NCBI GenBank assembly: GCA_016789265.1
Contig: JAEUQK010000005.1
Coordinates: forward strand, 1 to 64,000
Direction of reading: 5' to 3'
Length of the DNA stretch: 64,000 bases
From: Blastocatellia bacterium
GTDB taxonomy: Bacteria; Acidobacteriota; Blastocatellia; Pyrinomonadales; Pyrinomonadaceae
Positions 1-8,574 of the stretch are shown here, one piece after another. A program made the translations under genes and the position numbers. Position 1 is the first letter of the stretch. Each line of letters opens with the position of its first letter. The notes beneath the pieces were generated by a model, which was not told where the DNA came from, ran no database searches, and saw nothing but the letters and a program-made list of their open reading frames with translations.

Positions 1-2
1 GT

Positions 3-863
3 GGTAAAGGTTTGGATACCTTCCGTGACCAAATGCTTCGCGATCGCCGTTTCGCTAAACTGGTAGACTTTCCTCAGTTATATGACGTGTTTCCCGGAGT
101 AAAAATTCGCGGCGGGATTTCCTACTGGCTTTGGGGTCGCGATCACGAGGGTGGCTGCGAGGTCGCCACAATGATTGGAAACGAGGTAATTGGCAAGCCA
201 GTTGTGCGGAAACTGGACGCGTACGACGTGCTCATCCGCCGGAACGAAGCGGTACGCATCCTCGACAAAGTTGCTGGCTATCGTGTAAACGGCCAACACG
301 AGCCAAGCCTCGGCGATCACGTTTCGGCGAGGAAGCCGTTTGGTCTAACAAATCAACGAGGCAAGCCGACACCGACGGGTATGACCGATCCTGTGTTGGT
401 ATATGGTAACCAGCTGAAGTCGTACCTCGAGCGTTCGGTAATCACGAGTAACCTTGATTGGATTGACCGGTGGAAAGTCTTGTTGGTAAAAGCTCACGGC
501 ACGAGCGGCCGAGATGACGTAACCATTCTCGGCGAGCCGATAGTGGCGGAGCCAGGAACGGCTTGCACCGAGACTTACTTAGTGATTGGCAATTGTCCGA
601 ATGAAACTGAAGCACGAAATCTGGGTGCTTACATGCGCACACGGTTCGTGAGGTTTCTCGTGTCGCTACGAAAGATCACGCAGAATATCACCCGGGATTC
701 GTACAAATTTGTTCCGCTGCTTCCGATGAATCGTCTTTGGACCGACCAAGAGCTGTATGAGAGGTACGGAATCACGTCGAATCAAATTTCGTTTATCGAA
801 TCGCTAATAGCGGAGCGTCCTAGCGACGAGTCGAGTGATTCTGCTGACGAAGACGATGAATAG
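3..863 (+). CDS. Eco57I-like adenine-specific DNA methyltransferase, C-terminal part (5' end outside window)
   Basis: The frame is open from base 3, so the true start lies upstream and only about 286 C-terminal residues are visible. The stretch GLDTFRDQML, then FPGVKIRGG and SYWLWGRD, is the conserved region after the catalytic core in large Eco57I-type restriction-modification methylases. The SAM-binding and NPPY motifs would lie outside the window. The C-terminus is very acidic (Ser, Asp and Glu). By family it would methylate adenine in DNA and so mark self DNA. It is followed after 30 bases by a small gene and then by a GIY-YIG/helicase gene, as in a restriction-modification or other defence locus. 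The exact methylase subclass cannot be fixed without the missing part. Confidence 0.75.
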   Translation, partial: GKGLDTFRDQMLRDRRFAKLVDFPQLYDVFPGVKIRGGISYWLWGRDHEGGCEVATMIGNEVIGKPVVRKLDAYDVLIRRNEAVRILDKVAGYRVNGQHEPSLGDHVSARKPFGLTNQRGKPTPTGMTDPVLVYGNQLKSYLERSVITSNLDWIDRWKVLLVKAHGTSGRDDVTILGEPIVAEPGTACTETYLVIGNCPNETEARNLGAYMRTRFVRFLVSLRKITQNITRDSYKFVPLLPMNRLWTDQELYERYGITSNQISFIESLIAERPSDESSDSADEDDE

Positions 864-893
864 AATCATCTGGCAGCGGAGGTAAGGACGAAT

Positions 894-1247
894 ATGACGA
901 AACGCGAAGTAGAAAACTCCATCAAAGATATAGTTCACGATTCAGGATTGGAGATCGGCGAATTACGCCGAATCTTTAGAAAGGTCGTCGTCGATTACGA
1001 GAAGGAAACGGGTTGGGACGAACGAAACAAAGGTGGTTCATGGACCGATGCTGAGCTCCGTGTTGTGCTTTCCGACGCTCCGACTCAAGAGAACTGTGTT
1101 AAGCACGCCCAGGCATTCAACCGAGGTTACGGCTCTATTGAACAGATTTACCGCTGGGCAGTTACTCCAGACAAAGTGATGAAGGAAAAGGGGCTGGATG
1201 ATTCTTTTCGTCTCACGATCAAGCGTGTCGCCAAGGAACTTGGCTGA
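894..1247 (+). CDS. Small hypothetical protein of the defence locus, possible DNA-binding
   Basis: A 117-residue protein. The start is supported by a strong Shine-Dalgarno GGAGGT at 878-883, ten bases before the ATG. The middle segment (about residues 49-88, beginning SWTDAELRVVLSDAPT and ending EQIYRWA) has the spaced tryptophans and short helices of a SANT/Myb-like or homeodomain-like fold. I recall similar segments next to restriction methylases and helicases, but this is recollection, not a search. The first 45 residues are charged and probably helical. It lies 30 bases after the methylase and 25 bases before the broken helicase copy, all on one strand, so it is probably cotranscribed. 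A specificity or accessory role is inferred only. Confidence 0.6.
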   Translation: MTKREVENSIKDIVHDSGLEIGELRRIFRKVVVDYEKETGWDERNKGGSWTDAELRVVLSDAPTQENCVKHAQAFNRGYGSIEQIYRWAVTPDKVMKEKGLDDSFRLTIKRVAKELG

Positions 1248-1272
1248 CGAGCGTAGTTGATTCATCGCGGAA

Positions 1273-1443
1273 ATGAGTAAGACCATCGAAGAAATCCTTT
1301 CCCCCAAGCCCGATATTCGCCCGCGGATCTACGCCTACTCGATCGCGGACGAGGCTCACAAGGGTCTGCTCAAGGTCGGCCAGACGACGCGCGATGTGCG
1401 GCAGCGGATCGCGGATGTCACAGATTGTGATATCCGGGTTTGA
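1273..1443 (+). pseudogene. Broken 5' copy of the GIY-YIG/helicase gene
   Basis: Codons 1-47 (1273-1413) match the start of the helicase gene at 2306-2446. By hand count 20 of 141 bases differ, but 43 of 47 residues are identical and the four changes are conservative (D/E, I/V, E/D, R/K). Most differences are at third positions, so the two copies diverged under protein-level selection before this one was lost. After codon 47 similarity stops abruptly, nine unrelated codons follow, and TGA at 1441-1443 ends the frame. It keeps only the first part of the GIY-YIG-like domain and no helicase motifs. It is either a relic of a second helicase gene or a surviving short peptide gene; relic is more likely. 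Confidence 0.75.
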
Positions 1444-1448
1444 ACCCG
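1418..1448. promoter_or_regulatory. Two adjacent inverted repeats before the antirepressor gene
   Basis: The first repeat is TCACA-GAT-TGTGA (1418-1430), with perfect 5-base arms. The second is CGGGTT-TG-AACCCG (1435-1448), with perfect 6-base arms. They lie just past the point where the helicase copy loses similarity and 25 bases before the ATG of the BRO-N gene at 1473. Such paired palindromes are typical of operator sites, so autoregulation by the BRO-N protein is possible, but no factor can be named. They could also be the scar of the rearrangement that broke the helicase copy. Confidence 0.4.
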
Positions 1449-1472
1449 ATTAACGTTCGGATTTGAAGAAAT

Positions 1473-2309
1473 ATGAGTAATGAAAAAGCCCTCGTGGCGT
1501 TTGAGAAGTACAACATTCGCAGGGTTTTCGATGAGGATTCGGAAACCTGGTATTTTTCGGTAATAGATGTTGTCGGTGCATTGACCGATAGTGCGAATCC
1601 TCGCGACTATTGGTTTAGGATGAAGGTACGCGTAAAAACTACGGACGGAATTGAACTGTCGACAATTTGTCGACAGTTGAAAATGGAAGCTCCTGACGGA
1701 AAAATGCGTGAAACCGATTGTGCAGACGTTCAGGGATTGCTAAGAATAATCCAGTCTATCCCGTCGCCAAAAGCGGAGCCGTTCAAACAATGGCTTGCAA
1801 AAGTAGGCTATGAGCGGATTCAGGATATGAGCGACCCGGCCCGCTCTCTTGACCGTGCGCGGGAATACTGGCAGCAGCAGGGCCGCAGCGAGAAATGGAT
1901 CCAGCAGCGAATGACCGGGCAGGACACTCGCAACAAGCTGACCGATTACTGGAAAGATCACGGCATAAAAGGCGATGAATACGCGATCCTCACAAACATC
2001 ATCCATCAGGAATGGACCGACCTGACTGTAAAACAGCACAAGAACCTAAAAGGCCTGAAGACTCAAAACCTTCGTGATCATATGAGCGAGGCGGAACTGA
2101 TCTTTACAGCTCTCGCCGAGCTGACCACTCGTCAGATCGCAGAACGCGACGGTGCCGAGGGCATGCCCCAAAACACGGAAGCGGGACGCAAAGGCGGCCG
2201 AGTGGCAAAACGGGCACGGACCGATTTTGAGACGGAAACAGGTAAGAAAGTTGTATCGGGCGAGAATTTTCTGCCTCCAAAGGCTGAAAAGAAGAAGCTT
2301 AAGAAATGA
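1473..2309 (+). CDS. BRO-N / DinD-like antirepressor family protein
   Basis: A 278-residue protein. The N-terminal half (about residues 5-110; WYFSVIDVVGAL, then a wing and FKQWLAKVGYERI) is a BRO-N domain as found in phage antirepressors. The C-terminal half (KQHKNLKGLKTQNLRDHMS, ELIFTALAE, AGRKGGRVAKRAR, KKVVSGENFL) matches the DinD-like tail of E. coli DNA-damage-inducible protein D. It ends in a lysine-rich tail. A GAAGAA sequence before the ATG is a modest ribosome site. Its TGA overlaps the ATG of the helicase gene (ATGA at 2306), so translation of the two is probably coupled. BRO-N proteins bind DNA. A role in switching the defence locus on after damage or phage entry is inference. Confidence 0.8.
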   Translation: MSNEKALVAFEKYNIRRVFDEDSETWYFSVIDVVGALTDSANPRDYWFRMKVRVKTTDGIELSTICRQLKMEAPDGKMRETDCADVQGLLRIIQSIPSPKAEPFKQWLAKVGYERIQDMSDPARSLDRAREYWQQQGRSEKWIQQRMTGQDTRNKLTDYWKDHGIKGDEYAILTNIIHQEWTDLTVKQHKNLKGLKTQNLRDHMSEAELIFTALAELTTRQIAERDGAEGMPQNTEAGRKGGRVAKRARTDFETETGKKVVSGENFLPPKAEKKKLKK

Positions 2310-4846
2310 GCAAGACCATCGAAGAGATACTTTCTCCGAAACCCGAAGTCCGCCCGCGGATCTATGCCTACTCAATCGCGGACGATGCTCACAAAGGTTT
2401 GCTCAAGGTGGGCCAGACCACACGGGATGTGAAGCAGCGGATCGCGGAGCAGTTGAAGACGGCGGCGATCAAGAATTACAAGATCGAGCTGGACGAATCG
2501 GCCGAGCGCGATGACGGCCTGCCGCCGATCACAGACCACGAGGTTCGTGCTGCGCTTGTCAGGAAGAATTTCGAAAGGGACACGCTCGAATGGATGCGGT
2601 GTACGGTTGCGGATGTAAAGACCGTGCTCACCGAACTCCGCACGGGAAAGAAGTTCTCCGGAACGCACGACCAAGATTTCCCGATGCGTGCCGAACAGGC
2701 CGAGGCGGTAAACAAGACGCACGCCTATTTTCACTCGATCTGGAAAGAGGACATGCACGCGGTTCCGCGTTTTCTGTGGAACGCAAAGATGCGTTTCGGG
2801 AAAACGTTCACGGCGTATCAGCTTGCGAAAAAGCTCGGGGCGAAACGGGTGCTTGTTGTGACCTTCAAGCCGGCGGTCGAGGATGCGTGGCGGACCGATC
2901 TGGAATCGCATGTAGATTTCGATGGCTGGCAGTACCTTTCTCGCAACTCGGACATGGATCCGACGGAAATCAAAGCTTCAAAACCCGTCGTTTATTTTGG
3001 TTCCTTTCAGGACCTGCTCGGCACTGATCTCTTCGGCAATATCAAGGCAAAGAACGAATGGCTTCACGCGGTGAACTGGGACCTCGTCGTTTTTGACGAG
3101 TACCACTTCGGGGCATGGCGTGACACGGCGAAGGAACTCTTTGAGGGTGAGGAAGAGGCCATTGCAAAAAAGGAAGCGAAGCTCGAATACGGCGGCGGCC
3201 TGGAGGACGTGAACGAAGACCTTCAGGAACTATCGGAAAAGGAAGCTGAGTTTCTCCCGATCACCACCAAAGCCTACCTCTACCTCTCCGGCACACCATT
3301 CCGTGCGCTTTCAACCGGCGAATTCATCGAGGAGCAGATATTCAACTGGACCTACACGGACGAACAGCGAGCGAAGGAAGAATTCGCCGAAAAGAACCCT
3401 GACAAACGAAACCCTTACGGTGCCCTGCCGCAGATGCGTCTGCTGACCTATCAAATGCCCGACGAGCTGTTGGCGATCGCAAGCGCGGGAGAGTTTGACG
3501 AGTTCGACCTGAACGCATTCTTCGAAGCATCGGGCCGGGATGTTCTCGCTCAATTCAAACACAAAACCGACGTCCAGAAATGGCTCGACATAATCCGTGG
3601 CGGCTACATGCCGAAGGCGACCGAGTTTCTTAAGACCGGAACACGGCCGCCGTTCCCTTATTCCGACGTTCGCCTTTTGCCATATCTGCAGCACTCGTTC
3701 TGGTTTTTGCCCAACGTCGCCGCCTGTCATGCAATGGCTAACCTTCTGGCGGAAAAGCAAAACACGTTCTGGCACGATTACAAGGTGGTGGTAGCCGCCG
3801 GAGCCTCGGCCGGGATCGGCCTCGACGCCCTGCCGCCGGTGCGGAAGGCGATCGGAAGCGGGTTCGACACCAAGACCATCACCCTTTCATGCGGAAAGCT
3901 CACCACCGGCGTGACGATACCGCAATGGTCGTCGATCCTGATGCTTCGGAATCTGAAGTCGCCGGAAACCTACTTTCAAGCCGCCTTCCGTGTCCAATCT
4001 CCATGGTCGATCAAGAACCCCAACGGCGACGACCCGAACGAGGAAGAGGTGCTAAAGCCGATCTGTTTCGTATTCGACTTCGCCCCTACACGCGCCTTGC
4101 GCCAGTTGTCTGACTACGGTATCGGCCTTTCGCCGAACGAGCCAAACCCGGAAAACGCCGTTAAGGACCTCGTCTCCTTCCTGCCGGTACTGGCGTATGA
4201 CGGGGCCAACATGACGCAGATCGATGCGGGCGGCATCCTCGACATCGCAATGGCCGGCACCTCCGCCACACTTCTCGCCCGCAAGTGGGAAAGCGCGTTG
4301 CTTGTGAACGTTGATAACGATACGCTTCGACGTGTCTTCGACGACCCAGAGGCCATGGCAGCGGTCGAGAAGATCGAAGGCTGGCGAGCCCTCGGCGATA
4401 ACATTATCGAAACGATCATAAACAAGAGCGAAAAGGTCAAGGACCTCAAGAACAAGGCTAAAGATAAGGGCCTGACCGACAAAGAAAAGAAAGAACTGAC
4501 CGCCGAGGAAAAAGAATACAAATCAAAGCGGAAGATGGTGCAGGAAAAGTTGATCAAATTCGCCACGCGGATCCCGGCGTTCATGTACCTCACGGATTTT
4601 CGCGAGAACACCTTGCAGGACGTAATTACCAAGATCGAGCCCGACCTGTTTCTCACGGTAACAGGGCTGACCGTTAAGGACTTTCAACTGCTTGTAAAAC
4701 TGCGGGTATTCAATACCGAGCAGATGAACCAGGCCGTCTTCGCCTTCCGCCGCTACGAAGATGCCTCCCTGCATTACACCGGGATCGAGAGCCATGAAGG
4801 CTTGACCCATTACGGACTTTACGACACCGTTGTGGCTAAAGATTGA
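2306..4846 (+). CDS. GIY-YIG-domain SF2 helicase, restriction-like
   Basis: An 846-residue protein. Residues about 18-60 (IYAYSIADDAHKGLLKVGQTT, then an Arg-containing helix) form a GIY-YIG/T5orf172-like nuclease module. A superfamily 2 motor follows: motif I with RFGKT at about 163-167, motif II DEYH at about 264-267, motif III SGTP at about 328-331 and a motif VI-like QAAFRVQ near 558. Residues about 700-760 are Lys/Glu-rich and likely coiled coil; the last 90 residues are unrecognised. The architecture fits an ATP-driven DNA translocase-nuclease of a restriction-type system, with the upstream methylase giving self protection. Its start overlaps the BRO-N stop, and a diverged fragment of its 5' end sits 1 kb upstream. 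Whether the nuclease module is active cannot be judged from sequence. Confidence 0.8.
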   Translation: MSKTIEEILSPKPEVRPRIYAYSIADDAHKGLLKVGQTTRDVKQRIAEQLKTAAIKNYKIELDESAERDDGLPPITDHEVRAALVRKNFERDTLEWMRCTVADVKTVLTELRTGKKFSGTHDQDFPMRAEQAEAVNKTHAYFHSIWKEDMHAVPRFLWNAKMRFGKTFTAYQLAKKLGAKRVLVVTFKPAVEDAWRTDLESHVDFDGWQYLSRNSDMDPTEIKASKPVVYFGSFQDLLGTDLFGNIKAKNEWLHAVNWDLVVFDEYHFGAWRDTAKELFEGEEEAIAKKEAKLEYGGGLEDVNEDLQELSEKEAEFLPITTKAYLYLSGTPFRALSTGEFIEEQIFNWTYTDEQRAKEEFAEKNPDKRNPYGALPQMRLLTYQMPDELLAIASAGEFDEFDLNAFFEASGRDVLAQFKHKTDVQKWLDIIRGGYMPKATEFLKTGTRPPFPYSDVRLLPYLQHSFWFLPNVAACHAMANLLAEKQNTFWHDYKVVVAAGASAGIGLDALPPVRKAIGSGFDTKTITLSCGKLTTGVTIPQWSSILMLRNLKSPETYFQAAFRVQSPWSIKNPNGDDPNEEEVLKPICFVFDFAPTRALRQLSDYGIGLSPNEPNPENAVKDLVSFLPVLAYDGANMTQIDAGGILDIAMAGTSATLLARKWESALLVNVDNDTLRRVFDDPEAMAAVEKIEGWRALGDNIIETIINKSEKVKDLKNKAKDKGLTDKEKKELTAEEKEYKSKRKMVQEKLIKFATRIPAFMYLTDFRENTLQDVITKIEPDLFLTVTGLTVKDFQLLVKLRVFNTEQMNQAVFAFRRYEDASLHYTGIESHEGLTHYGLYDTVVAKD

Positions 4847-4862
4847 GGAAGGCGAACTTAAA

Positions 4863-4903
4863 CCGCCGCGGGTTGATCGGAAACTACGAACAACCCGGGG
4901 CGG
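4863..4903. terminator. Hairpin between convergent helicase and thiC genes
   Basis: Arms CCGCCGCGGGTTG (4863-4875) and CAACCCGGGGCGG (4891-4903) pair over 13 bases with one mismatch and a 15-base loop. On the minus strand the stem is followed by a short TTTAAG, only a weak U-tract. It lies in the 88-base gap between the two stop codons and may limit read-through from either side. Confidence 0.45.
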
Positions 4904-4934
4904 ATGCCAACGTCCAGTCCCCAAGTAAAAAGCA

Positions 4935-7020
<2,086 letters not shown>

Positions 7021-7080
7021 AACTTGCATGATCTGATTCTAGCTAAACATCACGGATTTGCACACAGCGGTCGGGCCTTG

Positions 7081-7695
7081 TTAGCATTCTGCCTTTTTGA
7101 TCACCCAAGTAGTCATGCAGCGAAGGTTTTCGACATTTGTCGTCTTGATGGGTTCGAGGAACTGAGCGCCGATCATTTGCGTTGCTTCTTTCAGTAGCTC
7201 TTCATCGACAATGAATCGCTCTGTGCCGTCAGGCATGAGGTAACGCCCGTTTTCTGTCGGGATAAGCAGATCAAGAATACCGATCGATGATGCCAGACGT
7301 GCAAAGAACATCCCGCCCGTCTTAAGCGTTCGCCACATCTCAAGCAGCCACTCATCGAACTGCGCTCTGTCTCTGGCAAAGTGCAAGACCGCATTGCAGA
7401 TCACCCAATCAAAACTCAGATCGCCGAACGGTATTTCGGCGAGGGTCGCCGTTTGGAAGTTTCCCGATGGAAGATCCGGCGCGACGCTGCTAGCAAGTTC
7501 TCGGATATTAGTAATGGCGTCCTCATCGACATCTATGGCGGAAACGTCAAACCCGTTTTGAATAAACCAAAATATATTCCGACCTCCACCGCATCCGGCA
7601 TCCAGGATCTTCATTCCGGGCTGAAACCGGCCCTTTTGCAGCTGGTCGAAGAGATATATGTCTATGTCTCCAAAGTTCTCCCGAACATTTATCAT
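7081..7695 (-). CDS. Class I SAM-dependent methyltransferase
   Basis: A 204-residue soluble protein. Motif I is ILDAGCGGGRNI at about residues 30-41, followed by an acidic residue after strand 2 (VSAIDVDEDA) and a motif II/III region FDWVICNAVLHF with HFARD. This is the methyltransferase-11/25 fold. The substrate cannot be told from the sequence; small-molecule methylation or resistance roles are both possible. It stands alone, with 61 bases to the riboswitch of thiC downstream on the same strand and 236 bases to the divergent gene on the other side. No strong ribosome site precedes the ATG. Confidence 0.8.
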   Translation of the reverse strand: MINVRENFGDIDIYLFDQLQKGRFQPGMKILDAGCGGGRNIFWFIQNGFDVSAIDVDEDAITNIRELASSVAPDLPSGNFQTATLAEIPFGDLSFDWVICNAVLHFARDRAQFDEWLLEMWRTLKTGGMFFARLASSIGILDLLIPTENGRYLMPDGTERFIVDEELLKEATQMIGAQFLEPIKTTNVENLRCMTTWVIKKAEC

Positions 7696-7931
7696 TTTCA
7701 GAGGTTTCGCAAATAGACTGCTTCGAGCTGCATTATGGAGACATTTTGGCTGTCAAATGGCTCATAGGGCCCGAAAGGATGTTCGATTGTAAGACAGTTT
7801 TCATCTAATGCGAAAACTACTCTTAAAATGAAAAAAAAAGAACCATGTTTTGCGTGCAACCTCGGCGGGTTGGCGTTATACTAATTTTTAGCGTTTGTGC
7901 GCGGTTTAAACATCACTAAAGGAGAAAAACC

Positions 7932-8477
7932 ATGAGAAAGCGGAAAATGATATTGGGTATTGCGGTCGTGATCTGTCTGGATTTGGCTTTTATCCTTTCG
8001 ATGATGAGCCAATTTCAATCTGCCGAGCTTGCGAAAGTGATCGAATCACCGATTCCCGTGCCCATCACCATTGCCAGAAACACTCTGGCGGCCGCTGTTC
8101 CTGCGGAAACCGAAACTGACGAAATAGGAACCGAGATCGCTGAAACGCGCGACCCCGAGCGGGTGTTTGCGCGAACCGAAAGACGTCCAAAGCAGGACGT
8201 TCACGAACAAAGGTCGGGCGTGCCAAGTCCGCGAACGGCGACGAACAAATTTGAACCTCCGATCTTCGAGAGCACCATTATCTGGATCGAGCGGCCGACT
8301 TCTTATGAATTTGAGGCACGGCCCATAAGCGAAGCTGCGGATCAGAAGCCGGTGGAAAGACCACTGGCAGCGAAACCGATGCCCGAACGCAAGAAGCGCA
8401 ATTTTTTTGCTAAGGCGCTTCCGGTTATCAAGAAGCCGTATGATTGGATCAAGGCTTTCGTCGAGAAATTGGACTAA
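7932..8477 (+). CDS. Hypothetical membrane-anchored protein with disordered region
   Basis: A 181-residue protein with a clear ribosome site (AAAGGAG) ten bases before the ATG. A charged start (MRKRK) and a hydrophobic segment at about residues 5-25 form a signal anchor. The rest (about 45-150) is rich in Glu, Arg, Pro and Ala and looks disordered, ending in a basic segment with KKRNFF and a helical tail. A TATACT hexamer at 7877-7882 is a plausible -10 element. No family is recognised. It is transcribed away from the methyltransferase and towards the TonB receptor terminator. Confidence 0.65.
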   Translation: MRKRKMILGIAVVICLDLAFILSMMSQFQSAELAKVIESPIPVPITIARNTLAAAVPAETETDEIGTEIAETRDPERVFARTERRPKQDVHEQRSGVPSPRTATNKFEPPIFESTIIWIERPTSYEFEARPISEAADQKPVERPLAAKPMPERKKRNFFAKALPVIKKPYDWIKAFVEKLD

Positions 8478-8524
8478 CTCACCCGCTGGAAAGAGAGAGG
8501 CCGAAGAAGCAGGATCTTGGATCT

Positions 8525-8571
8525 AAAAAGCGCCCGCGAATACCCAAAAGGCAATCTCGCGAGCGCTTTTT
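8525..8571. terminator. Bidirectional rho-independent terminator
   Basis: Arms 8525-8539 (AAAAAGCGCCCGCGA) and 8557-8571 (TCGCGAGCGCTTTTT) pair over 15 bases. The only non-Watson-Crick position becomes a G-U pair on the minus-strand transcript. T-runs are on both sides. It serves the TonB receptor ending at 8575 on the minus strand and the small gene ending at 8477 on the plus strand. Confidence 0.85.
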
Positions 8572-8574
8572 CAT

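Noticed and set aside
1273..2309. Insertion sequence carrying the BRO-N gene
   Set aside because: No transposase or terminal inverted repeats are visible, and the flanking helicase copies are too diverged for a target-site duplication.
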